64,000 bases of DNA from Euclidia mi (GCA_944739405.2 OX123188.2:66669251-66733250), one strand, 5' to 3'; shown: positions 1 through 12,933, counted from the stretch's first letter. The notes: a model not told the origin generated them from the sequence alone. Translations and numbers: made by a program.

Positions 1-752
1 GTATGTAGGGGTGAATAAACTTAGAAAAATAAAAAAGGTATACGTGCACTTAACAAACTGTGAACGTACGGCGATAAATTACGACATACTTAACTATATT
101 TCATCACAATGTATTCGCAAATAAGTAGCATTACCAATATTACCATAATACATATTACATGCACAGCACCTGTTACTGGAAGTCGTCTAGATTTTAACTC
201 GCTTGCTTAAATTTTAAGGGGTACACTTCTACCGTTTTGGTTATATAATTTTTTATGAAAATTTTCGCAAAGATTTTCATGCATATTGAAATTTTAATAT
301 GAGATAGTCTATCAATGTAACGTAGGCGAGCAATATTAGAGAGTGGAGCGGCTGAGGCAATACAATTCACGATAGCGAACGTGGAGCATAATAACGGCAC
401 GGAACTAAGAACGGGTGCATTTTACGCAGGATAGAATTTTGAAAATATGGCTCCTCATAATACCATTATATTCGTATGACGTTTTATGTTATCGGTTTTC
501 TTTATAAACATGATGAGATGCAATATAGACTCAGAGGTCATGATGGTAAATGAATTTGTAGACATGGCAATATGTAAGTATATTCAGTACGAAATTTGAT
601 TGCAATTAAAGTATTAAGGTGCTTTTAATGTACAAAGAAATTAAAATACATACATTCGTCTCTGTTTTAATAAGTTTATATAACAGCATAAGACTAAATT
701 TCCTTTCATTTTCTAAAATAATTAGGAATATTGATTGTGCTTAACTTTGACG
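1..752. other. AT-rich non-coding flank
   Basis: No coding pattern, RNA gene or recognisable transposon was found on either strand. Open frames here are short and lack known motifs. Confidence 0.5.
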
Positions 753-1722
753 GCGCTTGTACACGGTAAGAAAATACGCCGGGCCTATGCAAGAATTCGT
801 GTCGTAACTAGACAATAACTGTGTACACTGCTCGCAGCGGTGCATGAAAAAAATCTTGTCTGCGCAAGACACGACGCGACGCGGCGAATGTTGTTGCGGA
901 GCGGTGGGGGGGCGGAGTAGTAGGTTTCACACAGCCAGGTAAGTAGTGATCTGTGGGTAGTTTTTCTTGTGCGTTTGGTATGGACGTGTATTGCAGCGTA
1001 GAGTACAAAATGGCTGATGAGTTACTTATACCTTTAGTAGAGGTAAACTGGTATTAATCCACAAATTTTTCCTCATGTTGTCGCATTAGACGGTAAAGGA
1101 TAATGAACAACTCCAACAACACCAAACTCATTTTTCTCTTGAATAATTGGATGAACCCAGTAAAGTTTCTCATTTTTTGTTTCCTTTTTCATTTTGTTAT
1201 AATAATAATATGCAATTATACAATATTATTTAGCGGGTCTTAGTCGCGATAATTTACTTATTTAAAGGCATAAATACCTCTGTTGTTCTCCTACGTTTCT
1301 ACCTAGTCCCTCCGCGACCACAACCGTTGCAAGCCGATAGAAACGTAGGAGAACAACAGAGGTATTTATGCCTTTAAATAAGTAAATTATCGCGACTAAG
1401 ACCCGCTAAATAATATTGTATGATGTATACAAATCACGAAAGTTTAAAATCGATTAATATGCGATTATCAATCTTTCTTGCTTTGTAGTTAACATTTTTA
1501 TAAATAAACGAAAATTATTATCAGACTTGTTATTACTTGCGCGCCCTACGCACGACTGACGACTGCACGAAAAAAATCTTGTCGTGTACACGTTCCGATT
1601 GGTCTTGTCTGCGGAAGACACGAAAAGTTTTCGTGTGTAGAACAGACAAAATTCTTGTCGTGTATGCGAAGAATTTGTCTTGTCTGCCGCAGACACGGTA
1701 AATTTTCGCCAAGTACAAGCGC
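753..1722. mobile_element. Candidate non-autonomous DNA element
   Basis: The interval is bounded by a 10-bp inverted match (GCGCTTGTAC at 753-762 and its complement at 1713-1722). Inside it, the motif CTTGTCTGC followed by AGACACG recurs near 858, 1611 and 1678, and GAAAAAAATCTTGTC occurs at about 846 and 1567. Terminal inverted repeats plus subterminal repeats suggest a non-autonomous DNA transposon. I could not find a clear target-site duplication and no protein is encoded, so the ends and class are tentative. Confidence 0.35.
1219..1420. repeat. Perfect inverted repeat, 82-bp arms
   Basis: Positions 1219-1300 are the exact reverse complement of 1339-1420, separated by a 38-base spacer. 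A transcript from either strand would fold into a long perfect hairpin. It lies in the middle of the candidate element at 753-1722 and may be its core. Confidence 0.9.
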
Positions 1723-4029
1723 TCTAAATTATAAATGTTTTTTCAAGAATTTCAAATGACTTTTTTATGATGCTAGAGCATATATGTAGTTCATAGTTTA
1801 GGTCGAGTCTTAGCTGAATAAAAATTATCATTCTCTTACTAGTTTTTTCTAAAGCATTTTCTTAAATTTTGTTTGATACAAATCTCGAATAGAAATAAAT
1901 AACAAAATTCTTCAAATAGTTTATAAGATAGGTCTCAGTCTAGGATTAAGTCTGGTATTATATTTTGACTTGGTTTTATAATGAGGCACTTTGACATTAG
2001 TAAGCTCTTGACTGTTGTGCAAGTAGAGTCTTATTCAATACGATACCAAGATATCATCAAGCGTCACACCAAGACGAGAAATTATATCAAACAGCAGGTA
2101 TCTTTGTCCAAATAGGTTTTGTTCTAATTTGTGTATACATATTTTACCTTGTGTTAGTGAATGCATGTATTCAGGAGTGTGTGCTGATTTTTATGTTTTA
2201 CTAGAGGACGCCAGCAGCTACGCCTGCACATTTTTCTTTGTTTATCTGTTTTGACCGATCCCGTGGGAATTTCGGGAAATCCCTTCTTAGTGCACCCCTA
2301 CGGTCCCCAAGGAATATATATGCCAAATTTCAGCTTCCTGCGCCCCATAGTTTCGGCTGTAGCGTGTCTGTCAGTCAGTCAGTAACGCATAACGTGCTTC
2401 ATTGATTCTAAGCATCACGAGGGGTTTTGTTTTACCATATGTCTCTGAAATTACCCCTTATACTTATTTATTAGAACTATGATAAATATCAAATAGTTAG
2501 AACGTGTTTCAACTCACGAATATCTAGTATCATAAAACGTAAACTGTGAGTTCATGTAGTGAGTGAAGTGTGTCGATATCGAGTTCAACATAACAGTGAA
2601 ATTGATGGCATTGGTGCTGTACGTAATAAACGAGTAAAAAAGAAAGTAGACCGATTTTTGTGCTCATGTCTTTCAGTCCCCAGTGCTTCAGTACCTCTGT
2701 AATGAACACTTTAGATTATTTATATTTGATCTACAAAAGGATCGAAATACCTAGTTTTCGAAACAAAATTCCCGATAGACCATTTAAAACAATGTTAATG
2801 ACCACGAAGCTTTCAATTTCTGTACTGTATTCCTAGCAAAAAATCTTGGGACTCTCCGTAAAGGAACCATGAATTCAGACAAGGTTGTGTAGCCCCTTCA
2901 AAATAGTAATCTTATAATCTATTATTAAACATACTGCCAGGAAGCGATAGTGTACAGGTGCTCATGAGGTATCAGTACCAAATAACGTACCGCACGGAAT
3001 GACCAAAATTTATCACATTAACGTTCAAAGCCTCAAATAACTCGGTTCAGGAATTATGGCCAGTTCATTAACGACGTCAGGTAAACATAGTGGAACATTA
3101 CGTCATTAATATAGCCTGTTTACCGGTGAATGCTAAATAAATTTGTAATTATAGCACATACAGTCTCGCTACTATCATTAATATCTACACACACACACAC
3201 ATATATTTGTAGTTAGTAGTATTATATTACCTGTCCTCTATTACGCATCTGCCGCGTCCGACTTGCCCACATGCATTAGCCTCATAAATTTGATGCGTCA
3301 CTCTACGTAAACATTCATCAATAACCTATGTTTACTTATGGGCTAACAAGCGTCGTAAATGCCATGTGTGTAGCGTGTCTAGAATTGGGACTGCCGTTGC
3401 TGTACGACATTTTCAAAACCTAAGCTGTCCTCTGTTCAACCTAACACATGAAGAGACCGAAAGACTGTTTGAGATTGACTTCTAACCGGCTCCATGCACT
3501 GGTGCATCACGTGATGGTTAAAAAAAAAGAAAACTACATTACACTTTCTCATTTCAACACTTACGAAACACGTCCTTGTACACATATATACACTCACAAA
3601 CTCACACACAATCACACAATCCAACACGCATGCTGTCTGTGCTGCATTTTGTTTGCATTTACAAAATTTAATTTTATCCTAATAAGTTCATAATTGTTTA
3701 TTTTCTATGCAAAACATCTCTGTACTAAGTTTTAACTAATTTTATATTCTTTGTTAACACTAAGTATAATTCTGACCTGTAAACCTATTTGTGGGGTATG
3801 GCGTCGGTGTCTGTAACACAGTTTTCACTAGTTCAGACACCGTCGTTAAAGTCTATCTTTCACATGTACCTATTATTTTATAAATATATTGTCTTTACAT
3901 GTTTAAATTAAGACAGAAAATATGTGCAAAATGTAATTGCATGAAATAAACATATTATTACGTTTCTCTTTTTCACAGCTTTTCTTCTAACATTTGGTGT
4001 TAAAAGAATAACCGGGCCTTTAGGAGGCT
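1723..4029. other. Non-coding stretch with short repeats
   Basis: No supported gene. Positions 2200-2395 resemble a common lepidopteran interspersed repeat: an ACTAGAGG start, then a conserved middle with CCAAATTTCAGCTTCC, then GTCAGTCAGTCAG. A short (AC)n run lies at 3186-3200, and a loose CA-rich tract at about 3580-3630 produces spurious open frames. The rest is AT-rich sequence with nothing recognisable. Confidence 0.45.
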
Positions 4030-4240
4030 AATGGTCTATCCTCACACAACCGGGCCGTGGACGGGACGGGGACGGGACGTGGACGGGACGGAGCGCAGAA
4101 AAGAATCTTTGCATACATTTTATATGGACTCGTTCACACACGTCCGTGGACGGGCCGGGGACGGAGCTTCCGTGCCGTGTCAGTGCGCTGTCAGTGCCTT
4201 GACCGGGGCCATGACGTGCACGGGCCGGGGACGGGTGCCA
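4030..4240 (+). repeat. GC-rich GGACGGG minisatellite repeat
   Basis: Runs of GGACGGG and GGGCCGGGGACGG units stand out from the AT-rich surroundings. The block ATGGTCTATCC followed by GGGCCGTGGACGGGAC also occurs in reverse orientation at 9630-9752, so this is a dispersed family and not a local expansion. The open frames across it are low-complexity and not credible proteins. Confidence 0.7.
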
Positions 4241-4254
4241 TAGATATAATATAT

Positions 4255-4360
4255 TTAGCACTAGATGCGCTAAGTGCGACGTGACATCCAGAAGAACAAT
4301 ATTATAAATACATCTATTAAGCACTAGATGCGCTGTGTTCGATGTAATCTTCAGAAGAAC
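4255..4360. repeat. Imperfect tandem duplication, period 63
   Basis: GCACTAGATGCGCT begins at 4258 and again at 4321, and both copies end in AGAAGAAC. The two copies differ at several positions. The pair directly abuts the GC-rich minisatellite and may belong to the same dispersed element. Confidence 0.7.
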
Positions 4361-6079
4361 CACATGGCAGTGAATTGTCGTTAAGGCACAATCACGCTTT
4401 ACTTAGTCCTTAGCTTCCTTAGTTCACAAACTTGAGAGAGTAATTATCGAAAAAAGATAATCGATTTTTCTGAAAAACAATCGAAGCTTAAATTGTTATT
4501 TTATAATATTTTGCAGGTAAGTAACTACTTGTTCTAATAAAATGTTATAAACGCGTGTATTAGTAAATATAACTAAATAATATTTTTTTTCTGGGCCAGT
4601 CTATTATGAATAAAAAAGGACGAGTCTATTAACTATTATGCAAACTATCACTTTCAAACGCGAGTGAAATGACGCATGAAAAAAAAATACCTACAATTAA
4701 GCACATTTTATTTTTAAAAATCCCGTTGTATATTCTTCAGTCCAATATTTATTTTGTCACTTCTATGACAGACGTGACAAAGATTGGAAAGATTCTGTAT
4801 TTTAATGAAAGTTGTATCTTTACCATGGGTTACCCTGTAACCTAGTTGTGATCACAATATTATTACACGTTATAGGTTGAAATAGATATACTTACCGCAC
4901 CCCACCCCACGTGTCGACACCCGATGTGAACGGTGCACATATACAACACCCCACGCTACAACAAGCTTCGCTTAAAATCACTATTTACGAAACTATGACC
5001 TAATTTCCTAAATAGTGATTTTGAGGAAGATTCTCATTTATAGTGAGGCATTATTTCTATTATAATGATAACGGTATTAGCCTGAACTCAAATCGTATAA
5101 TGCGGGCTTACATTTTAATAATTAAAGTAGCTAATGTTGTGATTTTAAACCAACACTAAAAAAGTATCATCATGACAGGAATGTTTTCAACTGACATGAC
5201 GCATGGCGTTGTGTGTTAACTAGAAACTCATTGCTTGTCAAGCGTCGGATGGCGTGTATTTCCCCTCCATCGTCAACTCGCCGATCTGGATTGAATTGAT
5301 GGTGACGCGTGGGGTGGTGTTGGGTGGAGTGTTGTATATCTGCACCTCACCATACTAAATATATGGGATTGATTAGTCTCAACATGCGTGGGTGGAGTGA
5401 GGTAGGGTGGGGTGTTGTAAACCATAAAGGAAACTTAATATATTCTTATTTCAATGTAAGTCTATGGCCAATTACTAACAACTACGTCGTATTGACAATA
5501 GATGACAGCAAGTTGCGTTATAACATCTGTATCACTATGGTGCTTATATGTAAAAGCGGGTCTTTGTCGTGGCCGTATCGTGAAATTGGTCATTTTATTA
5601 AATGATCGCATTTCAAGAAAAGTCTTATAATTATCCATTGGTAATTTCATGATTTGCATTGGTCAGATCTATGATAACAAATCGTTTAATCAACAAACTT
5701 CATAAAATGGTCAATCATAATAGAGAAAATCGCAACATAATTACATTTTAAGGTAACGAGTCAAATAAAGTAAAAACACCGAACCCGCGTAAACGGGCAT
5801 ATTTCGGCATGTTCGCTCGAAGTGGTAGTGACATCGTGTCAGTGTCAACATAGACTCTGACGGCTCAAGCTTATACGAGCTTAGATGTGCATCAACGCTC
5901 GTACGAGTGGAATAATTAAAAAAAAAAGTCGTAACTTTGAGCCTCAATATCTCCTGAACCAGGAATTTCCCAGGTAGGTACTACAGACACATGCAGGGTG
6001 CGTATGAGCATGAGGTTTTGATTTTGTAATAATTCCAAAATCGTGTTTTGAATGATAAATTTAAACTTTCTTCCCAACA
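4361..6079. other. Non-coding stretch with inverted GC-rich patch
   Basis: No gene seen. Between about 4896 and 5423, ACCCCACCCCACG and CGTGGGGTGGTG-type blocks face each other. The phrase GCACATATACAACACCCCAC near the left end has a close inverted partner near 5335. This suggests a degenerate foldback element. A 14-bp-arm hairpin (AAAATCACTATTTA) lies at about 4975-5025. Confidence 0.4.
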
Positions 6080-6407
6080 TCATCATCATCATCATCATCA
6101 GCCCTTTATATTGTCCCACTGCTGGGCACGGGCCTCTTCTCACTATGAGAAGGGTAAGGCCATAGTCCACCACGCTGGCCTAGTGCGGGTTGGCAGACTT
6201 CACATGTCTTTCGAGAACATTATGGAAAACTCTCAGATATGCAGGTTTCCTCACGATGTTTTCCTTCACCAATTAGCAAGCGATAATTAACAATTAAATT
6301 TTAATACGCACATAGCTCCGAAAAGTCATTGGTGCGTGCCGTGGATTCGAAACCGAGACCCTCTGCGTAGCAGTCTGTCGGTCTCTTCACTCGGCTATCG
6401 CTGCTTC
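6080..6407 (-). mobile_element. tRNA-derived SINE, minus strand
   Basis: Read on the minus strand, the 5' head has a tRNA-like A box (TAGCCGAGTGA) and B box (GGTTTCGAATCC). The body carries the conserved GGAAAACATCGTGAGGAAAC and GCCCAGCAGTGGGAC phrases, and it ends in a (GAT)n tail. The element is flanked by an 8-bp direct repeat TCCCAACA at 6072-6079 and 6408-6415, which fixes its ends. This head, body and tail arrangement is typical of lepidopteran SINEs. Any coding frame overlapping it is spurious. Confidence 0.85.
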
Positions 6408-6415
6408 TCCCAACA

Positions 6416-9117
6416 AACATAAACAAATTTTCAATATTTCTCTAAAATAAGCAGCTTTAAAGTTCTCCAAACGCAATGGACGCGATACAAGTCATCAGCT
6501 GAGCTGTGGACAAGTGCATTACCCCCTCGGCCGTGCGACCACGTGATCATAAACTGCTGTCGTCGTCGCGTAGATACGGCCGGTGCAGGTACAGTGCATT
6601 CCTGGCGCCAATTTTTCCTGCAAGCGCTCGCTATACATTGCGGCTTATAAAATGTGTCTATTTCTTTAAGCTTAAAAAATATTTCGTCGCCCAGGTATTC
6701 TTTTCGCGTAGTAGGACTTGGTATGATGTGCAAAACGAGTAGACTTCGGCTTGGTCATGGGTCTTGAGGCCCTGTATATATAAGTGATGACACTAAATTA
6801 GTATATGAGATAATTCCGTTTTAACCGATATAAATTCCTCGTTTCAAATATTTGTCACTTCTAGGATATCATATATCCATAGACACGCTATGACACATGA
6901 TATAACTAGTAAATAATTTGGCCATAGATTAATACTGAAATAAAACAGATGTGACAAAGATTTGTCGACATGTATTAAGTACTCATACAAAATTGGCAAA
7001 ATTTTAATTTATGTTTGTAAACATGGTTGATTGGAGTTTTAGACTGCTATAAAATAGGACTTGGGTTTGATTTTGAGACTTGTTAATGTTGTTGTCTTCT
7101 TGAAGTTCTGCAGATAAACATTATAGGGATAACTATATATGAGGTAAAAAATGTTGTGAAGTGGTAATGTGAAATAAATTGCTGCAATTACTAATTATGA
7201 AAGGCATCTAACCTAACCCTTCATATTCATTCCATATTAAATGAATTATTGGGACATAGAAACGTAGGTAGTACCTACAAACAAAATAGAAGAAGGATCA
7301 CTGGTAGAAATTAACTTCCTGAAACTTATTTATATTCTTCGAAGTATTTCATCAAATCATCATACAGCGAGACGTGCGACGGTAATGTAGTGTTAGAAAT
7401 ACTATAAAATGTATGCTGGTTCACTTTCATGCTAACTAACTTCATCAACATATTGGCCAATAAACGTCCACTGCAGGACATAAGACTACGTCTTGGTAGA
7501 CTTATGTCGACGCTTACTTATAAACTGGTTATAAATCTTGTAGTATTTATTATGATGCTTTTCTGATTTGCATAAGAATTTATATAGTTCATAATAACTG
7601 CAAATTAACTTAACTTTCTTATTAATCTATGACCCAAACCTGTCATAAGTTTGACAGATCGCAGTGGACTCGCCCATTTTTGTTTGTATTCTTTGAGTAA
7701 AGAATATACATGGAGAGGGCAAATGGTACATAATTATGGAAAATTATTGTTTTTGCCAAAATATAACATGTACAGCAACTGTATGCGAGAATTCCTAGAA
7801 ATGAAACGTTGAATAAAATAATATTATTTATAAATAAAATTAATCAATCAATTTTGATTTTCTTATTCTCTTATGGTATTTCAGTGTGGCAGTGTGTTTC
7901 ATTACGGTATAAATGGCGCCATTTATGTCCGTTTCTTTCTCACCTACCAGAGAATATTTTGTTTCATGTTTAGTTTGTCTTCATGTCAAGGGACGTTTTT
8001 TGCTTTACCTTGTTTGCCCGCATTTTCATAATGGAATAAACTAATCTGGACAAAGATTTAAACAGATTTAACTAAAGTAACTTACTGCAAATATAAATTT
8101 ACATATTTTTACAAAATTAAATTTTAATTTTTTACAAAATCGTAGGTATGCACGCTAATTTCGTAGGTAGGCATGTCCAATCCATGTTATTCCCAGATCG
8201 GTGTTTTGTATTGGACTTGCCCAAGAGCAAATAGGTAGTGACAGATGAAAGGTCCCGGCTAGGGCTTGCAAATGTTCTAAATTTTTATTCGAATACTTAT
8301 TTGATATTTTTATATTCAAAAATAATTTCTTTATTGAACTTCATAACTATAGGCCTATATTCCTGGCAACCATTACAACTAAGGTGCTCGATAGTTTGCT
8401 GGATATATACATGGCCCCTAAAATTTGTCTGCACGTTGCGTAGTTTAATTAGTTTAGTTTTGTTTTAAACACAGACCGTCCGGTACTATATAGTTAGAAA
8501 CACATGTAAACCCGGTTTTCTTAGACCTTCATAAGGCATTGGACCTTAAACCTCTTGTTGTTTCGTTGTTGTTTTTTGTGAGAGATTGTGGCCAACTCTA
8601 GTGTTGGAGTTTTCTTCATAGCCTAACGATTCCAATCCTGAGACAAGAACCTTGACCGACAGCTTTACGTACCCTCCGAAGCAAGATAGCGCTCAGATGT
8701 AAATGCCACACGTGATCACCCATCCAAGTGGCGATATGTGCAAGCGTTTCTTAACTTGGCCGATCTGTATGGGGTAAGTTAAAAACTGAGAGTGAGGTAG
8801 ATACTGGTATGAACTATGAGGTAGGTACGTGAATGCTACAATATTGGTATGCAAGTCCAATAAACACTGTCAGGCGGGCTCGTACAGCTCTGCGTGAGGA
8901 ATATGGGCTGAAAACTGGGGTGACGCAAGAGGAAATCACCTCGCCACGCCTTTATATATATTTTTTTATTATTTATAAATCAGCTAATTGTTGTACTCAG
9001 CAAGGCTGGTGTCGACTGTCATGATGATGGAGTTGTTATGAACAACATCAGCTATAGAGTACGGACGACATGGTCTTGCTGGGCCCAACAATCGGTTCGA
9101 TGAGATGCATATTAAAG
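6416..9117. other. Non-coding stretch, one LINE 3'-end scrap
   Basis: No credible coding region. Positions 7443-7482 contain the complement of a GCAGTGGACGTTTATTGG phrase, a signature of LINE/SINE 3' ends also seen at 32530-32550. It is a short minus-strand relic. A GC-richer patch at 6475-6640 has no recognisable motif; it could be a decayed regulatory region or repeat. Confidence 0.4.
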
Positions 9118-9366
9118 TTGCGGGCGCTTTTGGAAATCCACTCCAACCATCTAATAACGGCAAGTCGAAGCCGAGGCCCTGACTTGAGCACTGACAGCTC
9201 GCCACAAAGCTGCCCTGTGATTTGTAAGCTTTCTTTTCATCCTGTGATGCTGTTTTTGTTTATCATAAGATGAAGGTGATGTTTGAAAGCTGTCACTCTG
9301 CCCTCCGATTGCGTTAGTCTCATGTTGAGATAATTACTGCCCCCCGAGATGTTTATTATTATTATG
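9118..9366 (+). mobile_element. (TTA)n-tailed repeat, copy 1
   Basis: This stretch shares long similarity in direct orientation with 10277-10566: CATCCACTCCAACC-like, AGCTCGCCACAAAGCTGCC, TAAGATGAAGGTG and GCCCTCCGA-like blocks in the same order. It ends in a (TTA)n tail. A common 3' segment with a simple-repeat tail suggests a 5'-truncated non-LTR retrotransposon untranslated region. The clade cannot be assigned because no reverse transcriptase sequence is present. Confidence 0.6.
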
Positions 9367-9629
9367 ATTCTTTTTTCTCGGTTATTCTTCTTATTATTAT
9401 TAGAACACCTCCTTTTAGGGCTTCATATGCAAAAAAAAACAAAACCTAATATAATTATGTTAAGAATGTCAACTAAATGTGTTTATTGGTGCATGTATTT
9501 AGGACAATTTTGAGAACGTTGTTCGAACTAGAATCGGATATTGCAATTTCCTTTGGAATATTTGACACAAATCATAATTCGAATAATTCAAATATTAAAA
9601 TGCAAGCTCTAGTGACAAACCGTCCACGC

Positions 9630-9752
9630 TCCGGTTGCACCCCTGACGTGTGTGAACGAAATATCCCGGCCGGGACCCGGCAGCACGGTGACGGCCCGTC
9701 CCCGTCCCGTCCACGTCCCGTCCACGGCCCGGATGTGTGTGGATAGACCATT
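9630..9752 (-). repeat. GC-rich GGACGGG repeat, inverted copy
   Basis: The reverse complement matches the 4030-4240 family, with ATGGTCTATCC followed by GGGCCGTGGACGGGAC and tandem GGACGGG units. It sits between the two copies of the (TTA)n-tailed repeat. Confidence 0.7.
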
Positions 9753-9949
9753 ACACGGGGATATGGATCCAACGCGCAGAGGCCCGTAGGCAGCTTTACT
9801 CTAAAATGGGATAGGTCACACGCCGCAGAGCTTGATTACAGCTAAAGACTAGCCGCAACACATGCAAAACTATTGTAATATGTGGAGCCTAATGTAATTG
9901 TTTTATGGGAATGGGTGTTTGATGGACTGGTAATAAAAACTATAGATAC

Positions 9950-10566
9950 AAACGGCACCTGCCTGATACTCTAATAGCATCCATCTGCGAGGCAGGTGGT
10001 GACTCGCCAACTCACTAGATGGGCCCTCTTTTAGTAGCCGCCAAGGCCAGCAAAGTCTGCCATAAAGATAGCCAGAGGGCAACACCGATGCAAGTGGCTA
10101 GGGGTGTCGAGCGGTGCGGCACCGGTTTCGCCATCGCGGGTCTCGTGACAACGGAGACCCGTAGCGGGTTTCCCCGTAGTTACGCCCTTGACAATGACAC
10201 TTCCACCCCCGAGCTAGTAGCTGTTGCGGCTTCCCTCTGGCCGGCCGACCAAGGCAAGCCAGAGTTAAGAGTCCTACGGGCGCTCTTGGACATCCACTCC
10301 AACCAGCCAATAAAGGCAAGCCGAAGACGAGGCCCTGACCGACTCTCTGAAGTATTCGGGACCGCAATGTCGCCACACACATTCAGCTCGCCACAAAGCT
10401 GCCATGCGGTTTGTTAGCTTTCTATTCATTCTGTAATACATTTTATGTTTATATCACAAGATGAAGGTGGTGTTTGAAAGCTTTTACTTTGCCCTCCGAG
10501 ATTACGTTAGTCTCATGATGAGATAACGGCTGCCCCATTGAGGGTTTGTTATTATTATTATTATTT
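9950..10566 (+). mobile_element. (TTA)n-tailed repeat, copy 2 (longer)
   Basis: The 3' half (10277-10566) aligns with copy 1 at 9118-9366. The 5' half extends further and is GC-richer. An open frame of 132 codons crosses it but has no recognisable domain, and copy 1 does not conserve it, so I treat it as non-coding. It ends in (TTA)n. Confidence 0.6.
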
Positions 10567-11140
10567 ATCTTCCTTTTTATATTATAACGATAGATAGCCA
10601 CTGCTTAGCCTCTAATTTCTATCACGTACTTATAATAGCCTGAAGCCTGATTGCACAGTTTAGTGGTTTCCCATATGAAGAAAGCAATATTTGTAACTTG
10701 AATATGCACAATAGAACTCTTTATACGTGCTTTAACAACAGTACAACTGAACATTATAATAATAGGTTTGACTACTAAAATAGTTTAACATTTTAGCAAT
10801 ATTAAATAATTATTTATTGCCTACCTACCCCTTTTAGTACATTGTGCGTTTTATATATAGGCTTATGTCAACATAATAATATTCTATTCTTAACCACACC
10901 TGGCTTTATTAAGCGTCTACAGGTGTAACTTCTACATTGAAAGATGTATTTATATCTCGAAACTAATTAAGTCATCTTATGTTTTCAAATGAGGAGTAAT
11001 TTAATGTAATGTAGGAAGCGTCTCACATTGTACGAGAGTCAATCTGTAGAGAGGAAAATTAAGAGAAGATTATTAAATACGTAGGTACCTATTTCTCATG
11101 GTTATGTAGGTATTTACCAGCTATAGAGTAATTCTTTTTT
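10567..11140. other. AT-rich non-coding gap
   Basis: Nothing recognisable on either strand. It lies between the (TTA)n-tailed repeat and the 3' end of the minus-strand LINE. Confidence 0.5.
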
Positions 11141-12221
11141 TTAATAATAATAATAAATATTGTTTATTTCTCTCAAAAAGGTACAATGGTATTCTTATAT
11201 TTATAGATACAGTAAAAACAGAAACCTTGTTGAGAGCTGGAGTCTGAGCTAGGTTCAAAACCTGTGTGACAGATCTCCAGTCCTCTCCTCTAAACACTAC
11301 AAAAGTTAGCTAAGTATCTGCACCTATCAAAACAGTGTCACAAAACCAAAATAAGAGAAATAATTTATAAACCGTAGTAGTGTGTGTGTTTTGTTTTGTG
11401 TAGGTTTGTGGATGTGTGTGAGTGTTGCGTGTGAGAGTTGTGTGTGTATGTGTGTATAAGTGTAGCGTGTGAGAATTGTGTGTTGTATGTATATGTGTAT
11501 TTATGATAGTCGTCTATTTTAATGTGGAAATTATATTTTCAGTGCCGTCATAGTCTAAGTCACATAGCCATTGAGTTGCTGCCTTTTTACACTCATTCTT
11601 GGACATAGGGTATAAATTTAGAATTTTGTTTAGCCTATTGTACACATAATTTCGCAGGAAGTAGAAACATCTTTGGGCTAGACTAGTTCTGACCGAAATC
11701 AAGGGACAAACGTTATGTTTCCGACGAGCGTGATGTAACATCACGGATCGTATTTGGTGTTTGTATGAGTCGTAAGAATGAGGTTCAGAATAAATAATTT
11801 TCGCACCGAGAGTACATTATAGGTTTTGTAAAGTTCGGTGGTAGGAAATTGGTACGGGAGTCTCCAACCTACTTTTAGTATCGCTCTTTGGGCGCGCTTT
11901 AACTTTAGCAGATGTGTTTTATGTCTTCCTCCCCATGCAGCGATGCAATACTGCGTGACCGATTGGCAAAGTGCTAAATAGGTGAGCTTGAGGACCTGAA
12001 TGTCGACTACGTTGTTGAGAGCTTTGAATACAAATATAAGTTTTCGCAATCTGGTGGTTAGTATGTCAATATGTGAGTGAAAAGAAAGAAGATCATCTAT
12101 TTGTACTCCAAGATATTTAACATAGTTGGTTCGAGACAAAGCAGGGCAACTACACGACGGATGGGCCAGGACATTTCAGGAGTGAGCAACGAGAGAATGG
12201 GAAGATGACAAAGGCTTGCCT
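11141..12221 (-). pseudogene. LINE ORF2, C-terminal part and 3' end
   Basis: This is the downstream part of a Jockey/CR1-like reverse transcriptase gene. The 11741-12139 frame has the thumb-region pattern YVKYLGVQIDD and the WGGRHKTHLLKLKRAQRAIL block typical of such LINEs. A second frame (11514-11744) continues it, so at least one frameshift is present. The 3' end carries a (TAA)n-type tail at 11141-11158, and a TG-rich tract lies at 11380-11510. At 12221 the gene is interrupted by Gypsy A. The frame resumes on the far side at 19767, with one in-frame stop near the joint on this side. The clade is uncertain. Confidence 0.85.
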
Positions 12222-12932
12222 TGTAACGTATGTCCGGTACTTACCGCGTTTGCGTCACAGTACCGCCCATACGCTCGGCCAATCAGAGAAGGCCATCGTC
12301 CGCGCTCGTGAGTTTTGCCCATATTTGGTTACGCGCCGACACGAACTCTGATGGAGGGCCCAGTATATATAGGGGCCGACAGAGAGACCGGCATCCCAAA
12401 TTATTGTTACCGTGCCTAACTACGTGCTACTACTACTTCATACGCGTATCCTGGTCCCAGCTGTGGGTATGTTACTACATTTACTGCGTACTGCCCATCT
12501 CTCTACCTGCTAGCTGAGGCCGGCTGACGCCGCCTGCCTGACTCTATTGGTTGTGGCTCTCCTAATGCTGCTTTCCTTCAGGTTCCAGGTTTACCTTAAG
12601 CTCCGGTCTACGCTACCTAGACCGCTACACCTGCTGCATCGCTTTCGGCGTCACCTCTGCCGAAGAGTCTGGCCTGCCCCGCTCATCACCCACACACCGC
12701 CGGCACCTGCCAGCTGAGCCAACGGCCTGCGAGGATCTGCCGCTACGCGCAGCCCTTCGAGCAACCTGCCCTGCACACTACCGGAGGGAACAGCGTGGGA
12801 GACTGCAGCCCTTAGTGTTCAGGCCAGTGTCGTGTTGTTGGTCGGTCATACTCGTGCAAGGGAAGTGAGACCATACTCGGCAATAAACGCATCTAGGACC
12901 TCTTCTGCGTTTTACTACCAGAACCCGTTACA
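12222..12932 (+). repeat. Gypsy A 5' LTR
   Basis: Terminal TGTAAC and GTTACA form a short inverted repeat. A TATATATA promoter motif lies at about 12364-12371 and an AATAAA signal at about 12881, as expected for U3 and R regions. Compared with the 3' LTR it carries about 12 substitutions and two small indels (near 12418 and 12490), so the insertion is not very recent. Confidence 0.93.
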
Positions 12933-12933
12933 G

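Noticed and set aside
10019..10417. 132-codon open frame that might be a host gene
   Set aside because: No domain is seen, it overlaps a (TTA)n-tailed repeat, and the sister copy at 9118-9366 does not preserve the frame.
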